Source of the DNA: Chryseobacterium indologenes
Lineage (GTDB): Bacteria; Bacteroidota; Bacteroidia; Flavobacteriales; Weeksellaceae
DNA length: 64,000 nucleotides
Assembly: GCF_018362995.1 (NCBI RefSeq)
Contig: NZ_CP074372.1
Location: 3,596,001 to 3,660,000, forward strand
Direction: 5' to 3'
The number at the start of each line of letters is the position of its first letter. Position 1 is the first letter of the stretch. This document shows, one piece after another, positions 42,103 through 51,710 of this stretch. The position numbers were made by a program, and so were the translations under genes. Under the pieces are notes generated by a model. The model saw only the letters and a list, made by a program, of their open reading frames with translations. It did not search any database and was not told the DNA's origin.

Positions 42103-42246
42103 TGAATGTGAATTAAATCTTAACAAAACTTTAAATAATTTAATACATAAACGGCAAAGTTTTGCTGAAAAAACAATAATTTTTTTTGTATTGAAAAATA
42201 AAGCAATGTATTTGATTCTCAATTAAATCTAACGAATCTAAACCTT

Positions 42247-45210
42247 ATGAGAAAAGCAGTTATACCTGTTCTGTTCGTTTTTTCACTTTCTGCGAATGCA
42301 CAGGAGAAAAAATCGGCCGACACTACGAAGACAAACAGTATTGAGGAGGTCGTAGTCACCTCTTTGGGGATAAAAAGGCAGGCCCGCTCTTTGACGTATT
42401 CCAGTCAGCAGATCGGTGGGGATGAGCTTACAGAAGTGAAAACTCCCAATCTATTAAATTCGATCAATGGAAAAGTTTCCAACGTACAGATCAACAGAAC
42501 CAATGGGGTAGGAAGCTCGGTAAGGGTGATTATGAGAGGAAATAAGTCTGTATCAAACAGCCAGCCATTGTATGTAGTCGATGGAATTCCTATCATCAAT
42601 GGAACAGGGAAGTCTACAGATATAAGCCAATATGCTAATATGCCGGACCCGGGAGATGTATTAAGTTCCATTAATCCTGATGATATTGAAAGCATCAACT
42701 TTCTGAAAGGAGCATCAGCATCAGCATTATATGGTTCAGCAGGTGGAAACGGAGCTATTTTGATTACCACAAGAAAAGGAAAAATAGGTAAGAGCTCTAT
42801 CTCTTACAGCACAAGCTTAACGGCAGAAAGAGCTTATAGTCTGCCAAAATTGCAGCATAGTTATTTGTCTTATGACCCATCCGATCCTACTCAATCTCCA
42901 GGGAATAATATTGAGAGCTGGGGAGCCAAAGGTGCTTCAAAAGACTATCTTAAAGATTTTCTTCAAACCGGAACAACATGGGTAAACAGTCTTTCTTTCC
43001 AATCTGGAAACGAAAAATCAACCAACTATTTTTCCATTGGAAATACTACCAATAAGGGGGTGATCCCAATGTCTTATTTTGATCAGTATAATGTCTCTTT
43101 TAGAAACTCAAGTAAGTTTCTGGATGATAAACTGACATTGGACGCTAACTTCATTGGCTCCCTGCAGGACAGTAAAAACAGACAAACACCAGGAGCTTCT
43201 TTTTCTCCTTTGACAAGTTTATACTGGTTGCCAAGAGGAGTAGATTTTGATCAATATGGACCTGACAATTATTCTTTCATAGATAAAAAGAGACTTTTAC
43301 CTGCACAAAATTGGTGGGAGGTAAAGCCGGATGGAAGTTTCAAAGGAAATCCGGAAACTCAAAACCCATATTGGATTTTAAACAGAAACCCGGTTACTGT
43401 TAAAAATAAAAATGCATACAGCGCCGTTTCATTATCTTATCAGATCAATCCATGGTTGACAGCACGAGTAAGAGGAAACTATAGCTGGAATAGTTCAGAC
43501 AGCCAGCGTGATATTTCTGCTTACTCAGCGCCTTCGTTATTGGCTGTGCAACAAGGAATTAATGGAAGAATGCTTAAAAATGTCTATGAAAATTCATCTA
43601 CCTATGGTGACGTTTTGTTGATTGGTAGTCCAAAATTAAGCGAATCAATTTCTTTAGACTTTACCGTTGGAGGAAGTGTGAATACGACGAGCAATAAAGT
43701 AACGCAAATTGATAATGCTTATCTGTCCATTCCTAATTTGTTTGCAATAAACAATCTGCAATGGAATGTAGACCGAAGCCCGGGAGATGGATATCATAAT
43801 AACTACTGGAATTTGAAAAAACAGGTGCGATCGGTTTTTGCAAGTGCTTCAGTAGGATATAAGAATATGTTTTATGTAGATATGACCTTTAGAAATGACT
43901 GGGATTCTACTTTAGCATTAACAGGAAGAAGCGGATTTGATTATGAGTCTGTAGGAGCTAATGCAATCTTATCATCTATCTTTAAACTTCCGGAAGTGAT
44001 CAATTTCTGGAAAGTAAGAGGGTCTTATGCAACTGTTGGTTTAGGATTGCCAGCCAATATTTCTAATGCGATGGTAGCCTATTATAATGCATATTCTTAT
44101 GGAGTAGATGCGGGAAGTATTGTATATCCAAAAAGTTCATTCGTAACCAGCCGACCAGATCTTATTCCACGCCCGGAACTTAATAAAACTTTTGAGGCAG
44201 GAACTGAGCTGAGAATGTTTAGCAACAGATTAAATTTTGATCTTACCTATTATAACTCTAATGCCAGCAATCAATTGCTGGAGACTACTATAGGCTCTAA
44301 CTTTGGAGGGATTCCATCAGGGTCATATTATATTAATGCAGGTAAAATACGCAATACAGGTTTTGAAGCCTCTTTGTCATACAAAGTTTTTGGTACAGAA
44401 AAGTTTGGCTGGACAACTACAGTGAATGCCTCAGCGAACAAAAATACAATTGTTGAATTATTTCCATCAGGTTTATCTATACCCGAAAACCAGCTTTTCT
44501 CATTAACTGGAGGAGGAGATTTTACAAAACTGAGACTGGGAGGGTCTTTTGGAGACCTTTATGGGGTTAAATTCAAAAGAGATGATCAGGGACGTATTTT
44601 AGTAGATGAAAATGGAGTTCCATTAGCTACTACAGGTGATCCTCAATATTTGGGTAATCCAAACCCTAAGTTTATTCTAGGTTTTAATAACTCTTTTAAT
44701 ATTGGTAAACTGGGAATATCTTTCCTTATTGATGGTAAATTCGGAGGTAAAGTATTGTCTCTTACTGAAAAAGCAAATGATTTATATGGAGTAAGCCAGA
44801 CGACTGCTGATGCAAGAGATGCTGGTGGAGTATCCATTCCAAATGCGGTATATGCCCCAGGAACACCTTTAGCAGGGCAGGCTTATAACGGAGTTACTGA
44901 TTCAAAAGCATATTATAAGAGAACAGGTGGTGCCGGTGGTATGGGAACAGGAATTGACGAAGCTTATCTGTACAGTGCAACAACTGTACGTTTACGTCAG
45001 GCATCTATTTCATATAGCTTTGATATCCAATCGAAATATATGAGAAATGCGACAGTAAGTTTAGTAGGAACCAATTTATTCTTCTTTTACAAAAAAGCAC
45101 CGTTTGATCCGGAGCAGGTATCAGGAAATACACCTGGTGGGGTAGGAGTTGATTCATTTGGACTTCCGGTTACCCGATCAATAGGACTATCATTAAAGAC
45201 TAACTTCTAA
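42247..45210 (+). CDS. SusC-type TonB-dependent outer-membrane transporter
   Basis: This 987-residue protein has a signal peptide (about 1-18, ending SANAQ), a TonB-box-like IEEVVVTSLG soon after it, a plug domain (about 45-180: VRVIMRGNKSVSNSQPLYVVDGIPI, IESINFLKGASASALYGSAGGNGAILI) and a C-terminal beta barrel ending in Phe. It lacks the carboxypeptidase-regulatory-like N-terminal domain that many SusC proteins have. It imports glycan across the outer membrane together with the SusD-like lipoprotein, whose gene follows after 10 bp. Confidence 0.93.
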   Translation: MRKAVIPVLFVFSLSANAQEKKSADTTKTNSIEEVVVTSLGIKRQARSLTYSSQQIGGDELTEVKTPNLLNSINGKVSNVQINRTNGVGSSVRVIMRGNKSVSNSQPLYVVDGIPIINGTGKSTDISQYANMPDPGDVLSSINPDDIESINFLKGASASALYGSAGGNGAILITTRKGKIGKSSISYSTSLTAERAYSLPKLQHSYLSYDPSDPTQSPGNNIESWGAKGASKDYLKDFLQTGTTWVNSLSFQSGNEKSTNYFSIGNTTNKGVIPMSYFDQYNVSFRNSSKFLDDKLTLDANFIGSLQDSKNRQTPGASFSPLTSLYWLPRGVDFDQYGPDNYSFIDKKRLLPAQNWWEVKPDGSFKGNPETQNPYWILNRNPVTVKNKNAYSAVSLSYQINPWLTARVRGNYSWNSSDSQRDISAYSAPSLLAVQQGINGRMLKNVYENSSTYGDVLLIGSPKLSESISLDFTVGGSVNTTSNKVTQIDNAYLSIPNLFAINNLQWNVDRSPGDGYHNNYWNLKKQVRSVFASASVGYKNMFYVDMTFRNDWDSTLALTGRSGFDYESVGANAILSSIFKLPEVINFWKVRGSYATVGLGLPANISNAMVAYYNAYSYGVDAGSIVYPKSSFVTSRPDLIPRPELNKTFEAGTELRMFSNRLNFDLTYYNSNASNQLLETTIGSNFGGIPSGSYYINAGKIRNTGFEASLSYKVFGTEKFGWTTTVNASANKNTIVELFPSGLSIPENQLFSLTGGGDFTKLRLGGSFGDLYGVKFKRDDQGRILVDENGVPLATTGDPQYLGNPNPKFILGFNNSFNIGKLGISFLIDGKFGGKVLSLTEKANDLYGVSQTTADARDAGGVSIPNAVYAPGTPLAGQAYNGVTDSKAYYKRTGGAGGMGTGIDEAYLYSATTVRLRQASISYSFDIQSKYMRNATVSLVGTNLFFFYKKAPFDPEQVSGNTPGGVGVDSFGLPVTRSIGLSLKTNF

Positions 45211-45220
45211 TTTAACGAAA

Positions 45221-46843
45221 ATGAAATTCAATAATATTAAAACACTGGTATTGGGTGCAGCAGTCTTAATGGCTGCTTCCGGATGCAGTGATCTGGATCA
45301 GTATAACCAGGAAAAGCTGGGGAATCCTGAAAACATGTACGCAGATTATAATGCGGTTGTTAATCCTTTAAAATCCCTGCAAAGAGGTCTTCAGTCAGAT
45401 TATCAGCTATATCCCAATCTAAGTGCGGATATGTTTAGTGGTATGTTCAGTACGGCAACTCAGTTTAATGGAGGGAAGAACAATACAACTTATTTTATGA
45501 TGGATGGGTGGAATAACAGGATTATTGCCAGACAGCAGGATATCTTCAATTATTCTATCATCATCGATAATGCTGCTAAGAACTTCTATCCGGGAATAGA
45601 TTTTACAGGGACATTTGCTGTTAAAAAGATTTTAAAAGTAATCACTGCAGCAAGAGTATCAGACAATCATGGTCCGGTAGTGTATAGTAAATATGAAACC
45701 CCCAATGCAAACGGAGTAACTGATTTTGATTCTCAGCAGCAAGCCTATCAAAATTTTATCAATGATCTTACTGTAGCTATTACGGACTTACAAAAAGTTC
45801 AGAATATGCCTGCTACAGGAAATGAAGGTGACAAAGCTGCATTAAAAAGAGCTGACCTTGTGTACGGCGGAAATATGGCTCAGTGGGCAAAACTTGCCAA
45901 CTCACTAAAACTGAGGTTAGCGATGAGAATGAGCTATGCTGATCCGGCGAAATCTAAACAATATGCTGAAGAGGCATTAGCTTCATCTGCAGGATTGATC
46001 ACTGACAATGCAGATAACGCTTTAATCAGTGTAGGACAATCAGAATTGAGCTTTATCATCTACTCATGGGGAGACTGTTTAATAGGAGCACCTTTGATGG
46101 CTTATATGAACGGATATAATGACCCAAGACTTCCGGCATATGCTATTCCTGCATCTGACCCAAGCTTACAAGGGAAATACATAGGAATACGTCAGGGAAT
46201 TGATTTATTAAATGGTAAGTCAACTTATGGAGGATTTTCACAACCACAGGCAAAATCTGCCAACGGAGATTATTTTTCCGGGACTGATGGAAAAATGAAA
46301 TTATTCACCGCTGCAGAAACATGGTTCCTGAAAGCTGAAGCTGCTTTGAGAGGATATGCAGGCGCTGGAGATATTCAAACCAACTATACAACAGGAGTTC
46401 AGCAATCTTTCGGAGAATGGGGGAAAAGTGCTAATGTTGCTGCTTATCTTGCCGATAATACTTCTACTGAAGCACCTTATCTTGATCCGAAAAATGCAGA
46501 CAATAACGTACTTGTTGGAAACCCTCAGTTAAGTACCATTACGATTGCATGGAATAACGGGGATACCAACGAAAGAAAATTAGAAAGAATTATTACCCAG
46601 AAATGGCTTTCTCTTTATCCGAACGGACCGGAAGCATGGGCTGAGCAAAGAAGAACAGGATATCCGGTTCTTTTCAAAGTAAGAAAAAATGACAGTGGCG
46701 GAGCGATCAGTACAGAAGCAATGATCAGAAGAATTCCTTTCACCATTGATACCAAAACTTCACTTTATAATTACCAGCAAGCTGCACAAATGCTTAACGG
46801 ACCTGATACCGGAGGCACTAAGCTATGGTGGGATAAGAAATAA
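45221..46843 (+). CDS. SusD-type glycan-binding lipoprotein
   Basis: This 540-residue protein has a lipoprotein signal with lipobox AASGC (C22) and a SusD/RagB-like tetratricopeptide-rich fold (FNYSIIIDNAAKNFYPGID, AQWAKLANSLKLRLAMRMSY, TAAETWFLKAEAALRGY, ITQKWLSLYPNGPEAWAEQRR). It caps the SusC barrel at the cell surface and binds the glycan. It is directly downstream of susC. Subfamily looks like the SusD-like-2 group. A long inverted repeat follows it. Confidence 0.92.
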   Translation: MKFNNIKTLVLGAAVLMAASGCSDLDQYNQEKLGNPENMYADYNAVVNPLKSLQRGLQSDYQLYPNLSADMFSGMFSTATQFNGGKNNTTYFMMDGWNNRIIARQQDIFNYSIIIDNAAKNFYPGIDFTGTFAVKKILKVITAARVSDNHGPVVYSKYETPNANGVTDFDSQQQAYQNFINDLTVAITDLQKVQNMPATGNEGDKAALKRADLVYGGNMAQWAKLANSLKLRLAMRMSYADPAKSKQYAEEALASSAGLITDNADNALISVGQSELSFIIYSWGDCLIGAPLMAYMNGYNDPRLPAYAIPASDPSLQGKYIGIRQGIDLLNGKSTYGGFSQPQAKSANGDYFSGTDGKMKLFTAAETWFLKAEAALRGYAGAGDIQTNYTTGVQQSFGEWGKSANVAAYLADNTSTEAPYLDPKNADNNVLVGNPQLSTITIAWNNGDTNERKLERIITQKWLSLYPNGPEAWAEQRRTGYPVLFKVRKNDSGGAISTEAMIRRIPFTIDTKTSLYNYQQAAQMLNGPDTGGTKLWWDKK

Positions 46844-46868
46844 AAGATATTCAGAATCACTCATCAGT

Positions 46869-46993
46869 AAAGAGACATCTCAAGATCAGATTTATTTGAT
46901 ACATTCATTGAGGCGGGAGAATAAAGTAGAATCTCCAAAAAATTTATAGTTTCGTTTTTTTAGCCTGAATGAATCCTTGAGATGTTCTCTTTT
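46869..46993. repeat. 125-bp imperfect inverted repeat between susD and the MFS gene
   Basis: Outer arms AAAGAGACATCTCAAG (46869-46884) and CTTGAGATGTTCTCTTT (46977-46993) differ by one inserted base. Inner arms share GAT(A)CATTCA...GAGGC, and a small GGAGA/TCTCC hairpin lies in the middle. It may be a MITE-like insertion or an RNA structure that lowers expression past susD. Confidence 0.5.
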
Positions 46994-47015
46994 ATTTAGA
47001 ATCTTATTTTCAAAT

Positions 47016-48317
47016 ATGGGAAAAAACAACTCCGGAACCCGTCGGATCCAGCCAATTCTTTGGATTTCAACATTATATTTTGCAATGGGTGTTCCCTTTG
47101 TAACCATTAATGCGGTTTCAGGAATCATGTATAAAGATATGGGTGTTTCAGATTCACAGATTACATTCTGGACAGCCCTTATCCTTTTCTCCTGGACATT
47201 AAAACCACTTTGGAGTCCGTTTCTGGAGATCTATAAAACAAAAAAATTCTTTGTTGTTTTTACTCAGTTTGCCATAGGAATTCTCTTTGCATTAGTGGCT
47301 TTAAGTCTGCCGATGCATGATTTTTTCAAATATAGTATTGCACTTTTTGCAGTAATAGCATTTTGTGGAGCTACCCATGATGTGGTAGCAGACGGAACGT
47401 ATATTGGCTTTCTTACCAATAAAGAGCAGGCAAAATATATCGGCTGGCAGGGCGCCTTTTACAATCTCGCGAAGATTATCAGCAGCGGCGCACTCGTTTA
47501 TTTTGCAGGTGTTTTAGAAAAAACAAAAGGAGTTACCAATGCCTGGATGATCATTATGGTGATCTATGCACTGCTGTTTTTTCTATTAGCTATTTATCAC
47601 TATTTCATTCTGCCGAAAGAAAACAAAGAAGAACATAAAGAAGAGAAAAATGCCGGAAATGTTCGTAAAGAATTATTGGAAGTGATTACCTCTTTCTTTA
47701 CAAAAAAGAAGATTCTGTGGTGTATACTCTTCATTATTCTCTATCGTTTTGCAGAAGGATTTGCGATCAAAATAGCGCCTTTATTTTTTAAAGCTCCAAG
47801 AACTTCAGGAGGATTGGGATTATCAACTTCCGATATCGGACTTATTTATGGAACGTACGGTTCTGCGGCATTTATTTTAGGTTCTGTACTGGCAGGATAT
47901 TTTATCTCAGCCCGCGGACTGAAAAGATCTTTGATATGGTTGTGCTGTGCATTCAATATTCCATTTGTGGTATATGCATTACTGGCTTATTATCAGCCAT
48001 CAGATCTTTTACCTGTAGGAATTGCAGTGGTAGTGGAGTATTTCGGATATGGATTTGGTTTTGTAGGGTTGATGCTCTACATGATGCAGCAGATTGCTCC
48101 CGGAAAACACAAAACCGCCCACTATGCATTTGCAACAGGAATTATGAACCTTGGTGTGATGATTCCCGGAATGTTCAGCGGAATGATCAGTGACTGGATT
48201 GGATACAAAATGTTCTTTATCTGGGTCCTGATTGCTACGATTCCTGCTTTTTTAGCCACCTTATTCGTTCCTTTCCCTTATCCGGAAAATCAGAAAGAAC
48301 AGCAAATCAACTCATAA
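47016..48317 (+). CDS. MFS transporter, probable oligosaccharide importer
   Basis: I chose ATG 47016 (MGKNNSGTRRIQP), since the upstream TTG frame lies within the inverted repeat. The 433-residue protein has about 12 hydrophobic segments and an AmpG-like look (FVTINAVSGIMYKDMGVSDSQITF, GATHDVVADGTYIGFL). Its place between SusCD and glycosidases suggests inner-membrane uptake of mannosyl-oligosaccharides such as Man-GlcNAc for GH130. The substrate is inferred from context only. Confidence 0.82.
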   Translation: MGKNNSGTRRIQPILWISTLYFAMGVPFVTINAVSGIMYKDMGVSDSQITFWTALILFSWTLKPLWSPFLEIYKTKKFFVVFTQFAIGILFALVALSLPMHDFFKYSIALFAVIAFCGATHDVVADGTYIGFLTNKEQAKYIGWQGAFYNLAKIISSGALVYFAGVLEKTKGVTNAWMIIMVIYALLFFLLAIYHYFILPKENKEEHKEEKNAGNVRKELLEVITSFFTKKKILWCILFIILYRFAEGFAIKIAPLFFKAPRTSGGLGLSTSDIGLIYGTYGSAAFILGSVLAGYFISARGLKRSLIWLCCAFNIPFVVYALLAYYQPSDLLPVGIAVVVEYFGYGFGFVGLMLYMMQQIAPGKHKTAHYAFATGIMNLGVMIPGMFSGMISDWIGYKMFFIWVLIATIPAFLATLFVPFPYPENQKEQQINS

Positions 48318-48347
48318 TAATTAAAAATAAAAAGTAAAAAATACTTT

Positions 48348-49319
48348 ATGACAGCTCAATCAGTAATGATCCCCTGGCAGGATCGCCCGGAAGATTGCAA
48401 TGATATCATGTGGAGGTTTTCCGAAAACCCGATCATTAACAGATATGCGATACCAACATCCAACAGTATATTCAACAGTGCAGTAATCCCTTTTGAGGAT
48501 GGATTTGCAGGGGTCTTCCGTTGTGACAACAAGGCCGTACAGATGAATATTTTTGCTGGTTTCAGTAAAGACGGAATCAATTGGGATATCAATCATGATC
48601 CTATTGAAATGCAGGCAGGAAACACAGACATGATTGAATCCGATTACAAATACGATCCACGTGTCACTTTTATAGAAGACCGTTACTGGATTACTTGGTG
48701 TAACGGATACAATGGTCCTACCATCGGAATTGGGTATACTTTTGATTTTAAAGAATTTTTTCAGTGCGAAAATGCCTTTCTTCCATTCAACAGAAACGGA
48801 GTTTTGTTCCCTGAGAAAATCAATGGTAAATATGCTATGTTGAGCCGTCCTAGTGATAACGGACATACTCCTTTCGGAGATATTTATATCAGCTATAGCC
48901 CTGATATGAAGTACTGGGGAGAACACCGTTGTGTGATGAAAGTAACCCCTTTTGAAGACAGTGCTTGGCAGTGTACAAAGATCGGGGGAGGACCTGTTCC
49001 TATCAAAACAGAAGAAGGATGGCTGCTTTTCTATCATGGTGTAATCAATACCTGCAGAGGATTCAGATATTCAATGGGAGCAGCTTTGCTTGATCTTGAA
49101 GATCCTACAAAAGTATTGTACAGAACGAAGCCTTATCTGTTGGCTCCAGCTGAATTGTATGAACTGACAGGAGATGTACCGAACGTGGTTTTCCCTTGTG
49201 CAGCACTGACGGAAGGAGATAAAGTAACAGTATATTATGGTGCTGCTGATACCGTAGTTGCGATTGCCTTTGGATATATCTCAGAAATTATTGATTTTAT
49301 GAAAAAGAATTCAATCTAA
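48348..49319 (+). CDS. GH130 beta-mannoside phosphorylase
   Basis: This 323-residue protein has no signal peptide and is cytoplasmic. GH130 features include [20 protein letters not shown], the catalytic region YKYDPRV with the general-acid Asp, and [19 protein letters not shown]. Members of this size in Bacteroidota phosphorolyse Man-beta-1,4-GlcNAc to mannose-1-phosphate and GlcNAc, the last core step of N-glycan use. Surrounding mannosidases and endoglycosidases support that substrate; other beta-mannosides are possible. Confidence 0.9.
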   Translation: MTAQSVMIPWQDRPEDCNDIMWRFSENPIINRYAIPTSNSIFNSAVIPFEDGFAGVFRCDNKAVQMNIFAGFSKDGINWDINHDPIEMQAGNTDMIESDYKYDPRVTFIEDRYWITWCNGYNGPTIGIGYTFDFKEFFQCENAFLPFNRNGVLFPEKINGKYAMLSRPSDNGHTPFGDIYISYSPDMKYWGEHRCVMKVTPFEDSAWQCTKIGGGPVPIKTEEGWLLFYHGVINTCRGFRYSMGAALLDLEDPTKVLYRTKPYLLAPAELYELTGDVPNVVFPCAALTEGDKVTVYYGAADTVVAIAFGYISEIIDFMKKNSI

Positions 49320-49447
49320 TTAGTAATATAAAGTTTTTAGGAAATAGGTTAATCATCTTAATTTTCCCTTTTTTTGGGAATTTTATAATGGTTTTCCTAT
49401 TTTTAAACCAACTTTTAAACAAAAAAATCTCCGATACCTCTCTTATC

Positions 49448-51679
49448 ATGAAAAAAGAACTGCTTATCTGCTTTTTTACAACCCTGATTTCTGTAGCGAA
49501 TGCCCAGCAAAATAAAAATGATGTTTTATCCTGGGTAGACCCTTTCATAGGAACAGGAGGTCATGGACATACCTTTCCAGGGGCGACTACGCCATTTGGA
49601 ATGATACAGCTGAGTCCGGATCAGAATACGAAAAGCGGCGACTGGGATTGGTGTTCCGGATACCACTACAGCAGTAAAACGATCATGGGATTCAGTCATA
49701 ACCATCTTAGTGGAACGGGTTGGGCAGACCTTGGAGATATTCTGGTAATGCCAACGGTAGGACAAGTAAAAATGGTTCCGGGATCAGAAGATCAACCGGA
49801 AACTGGTTACCGTTCAAAATTTACACACGATAAAGAAGTGGCATCTCCGGGATATTATTCCGTAATGTTGGACAGCTATGGAATTAAAGCTGAGCTGACC
49901 GCTTCCCCAAGAGTAGGATTTCATAAATATACTTTCCCGAAAAGTGATGAATCTAACATCATTATTGATCCTACCAATAAAATCTTCGGAAATATCTACC
50001 ATACTTTAGTGAGTGTGGAAGGCAATAATAAAATCAAAGGGTACTGCTACAGCAATGGCTGGGGAGGTAAACGGTTTGCTTACTTCGTGATGGAGTTTTC
50101 CAAACCGTTTAAGTCTTACGGCGTGTATGCTGACGGAAAAATCAAAAATGATGAAAAAATTGCCCTTGCCAAAGATGCTAAAGCATTCGTAAGATTCTCC
50201 ACAGAAGACCAGGAAAGCATTGAAGTAAAAGTATCTTTATCTCCGGTGAGTACAGAAAACGCACAGGAAAATTTCGATACCGAAGCAACAAATATTGATT
50301 TTGCAAAAGCGAAAGAAACAGCTCAAAAAACCTGGAGAGACCTTATCGGAAGATTCCAGGTGACAGGAGGAACAGACAGTCAGAGAAAAATTTTCTACAC
50401 AGGCGTTTACCATACATTCATTGCTCCAAACCTTTATATGGATGTGAATGGAGATTATGTTGCCGCTCAGGAAAATATGAATACAAAATGGTTCACGAAC
50501 TACAGTACTTATTCATACTGGGACGGATTCAGAGCAACACACCCGCTTTTGACCATTATGGATCAGAAACATACAAAAGAATTTGCCAATTCCTTAATCA
50601 GCAGATATACAGACCGTAAAGATCATATGCCCATCTGGGAACTTTGCGGATATGATAACTTCTGTATGTTAGGCTATCATAGTGCTTCAGTAATTTGGGA
50701 TGCCATTTCCAAAGGAGTTCCGGGTATTGATGGAGAAAAAGCATTTGCAGCAATGAAAGATGCTTCTTTAACAGACAAAATGAGCAGCAGTGACGGAGGC
50801 GGAGGTCTTAATGATTATATCAAGTTAGGCTATACACCATCAGAAAACGGTGCTTCAGTTTCTGCAACATTAGAATATTCATATGATGACTGGTGTATCC
50901 AGCAGCTTGCAGAAAAATTAGGGAAAAAAGAGGAAGCAGAAGTGTATAAAAAACGTTCTATGAACTTCCTGAATACCTTCAATAAAGAAAATAATCACTT
51001 CTGGCCAAGACAAAAAGACGGGAAATTCTTAGCGGATTTCAAGCTTAATGATTGGAAAAAACTCCAGCCACACTGGGTTTCCGGAAATATCTGGGCCTAT
51101 GATTTCTTTGTTCCGCATCAGATTGATGAAATGATGAATCTGTATGGAGGGAAAAAAGGATTTGAAGAAAAACTGGATAAGACCTTTACAGAAGCGCTTC
51201 ATATGGAAGGAGAACAGCATGTAGATATCTCAGGATTTATCGGGTCTTTAGGATTTGGAGATGAACCTGGACATCATGTTCCATACCTGTACAACTATGC
51301 AGGAAGTCCTTACAAGACTCAGAAAATGGTAAAATTTATCCGTGACAATATGTATGCGGCAAAACCGGACGGAATAGTAAACAACGAAGATTGCGGTCAA
51401 ATGTCTGCCTGGTATATTTTCTCATCATTAGGATTCTATCCTGTGACGCCAGGAAAGCCAGTTTATACTATCGGAGCTCCACAATTTCCGAAAGCTTCAT
51501 TAAAACTAGAGAATGGAAAAACTTTTACCGTGATCGCTGACAAGATATCCGACAAGAATATCTACGTTCAGAAAATGTTCCTGAACGGAAAAGAATATAA
51601 AAGCTGGGAGTTGAATCACAGTGATATCATGAACGGTGGCGAACTAAGATTCGTAATGGGAAGCAAACCGGTAAAATAA
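49448..51679 (+). CDS. GH92-family enzyme lacking the usual catalytic acid
   Basis: I chose ATG 49448, where a proper signal peptide begins (MKKELLICFFTTLISVANAQ). The 743-residue protein is clearly GH92 (DPFIGTGGHGHTFPGATTPFG, SDGGGGLNDYIKLGY, GDEPGHHVPYLYNYAG, NEDCGQMSAWYIFSSLG). The conserved TEGN motif carrying the catalytic acid reads VSGN, so S545 replaces Glu; D648 of the base pair is kept and its partner is Asn. The other GH92 in this locus has all three acids. GH92 members without the acid can cleave mannose-1-phosphate diesters, so this one may not be a standard mannosidase. Confidence 0.88.
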   Translation: MKKELLICFFTTLISVANAQQNKNDVLSWVDPFIGTGGHGHTFPGATTPFGMIQLSPDQNTKSGDWDWCSGYHYSSKTIMGFSHNHLSGTGWADLGDILVMPTVGQVKMVPGSEDQPETGYRSKFTHDKEVASPGYYSVMLDSYGIKAELTASPRVGFHKYTFPKSDESNIIIDPTNKIFGNIYHTLVSVEGNNKIKGYCYSNGWGGKRFAYFVMEFSKPFKSYGVYADGKIKNDEKIALAKDAKAFVRFSTEDQESIEVKVSLSPVSTENAQENFDTEATNIDFAKAKETAQKTWRDLIGRFQVTGGTDSQRKIFYTGVYHTFIAPNLYMDVNGDYVAAQENMNTKWFTNYSTYSYWDGFRATHPLLTIMDQKHTKEFANSLISRYTDRKDHMPIWELCGYDNFCMLGYHSASVIWDAISKGVPGIDGEKAFAAMKDASLTDKMSSSDGGGGLNDYIKLGYTPSENGASVSATLEYSYDDWCIQQLAEKLGKKEEAEVYKKRSMNFLNTFNKENNHFWPRQKDGKFLADFKLNDWKKLQPHWVSGNIWAYDFFVPHQIDEMMNLYGGKKGFEEKLDKTFTEALHMEGEQHVDISGFIGSLGFGDEPGHHVPYLYNYAGSPYKTQKMVKFIRDNMYAAKPDGIVNNEDCGQMSAWYIFSSLGFYPVTPGKPVYTIGAPQFPKASLKLENGKTFTVIADKISDKNIYVQKMFLNGKEYKSWELNHSDIMNGGELRFVMGSKPVK

Positions 51680-51710
51680 GACTCATAAAATAAACGAAAC
51701 AAAAGTATCA

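Larger units (their letters stand above)
41859..42246. other. 388-bp regulatory gap before susC
   Basis: After the araC terminator the region is AT-rich and holds no gene. It contains a repeated TTGCTGAAAAAA-type block (42033-42056 and 42162-42186) and a TAGATTTG -7 box between the copies (42095-42102). The predicted susC leader is about 140 nt. Confidence 0.5.

Noticed and set aside
48360..49037. 225-residue frame antisense to the GH130 gene
   Set aside because: It lies entirely within a strongly supported gene and has no recognisable family or promoter; it is an opposite-strand shadow.
49361..49384. Weak hairpin (TTCCC/GGGAA) between the GH130 and GH92 genes as a terminator
   Set aside because: The stem is only about 5 bp and the surrounding genes appear to form one transcription unit.
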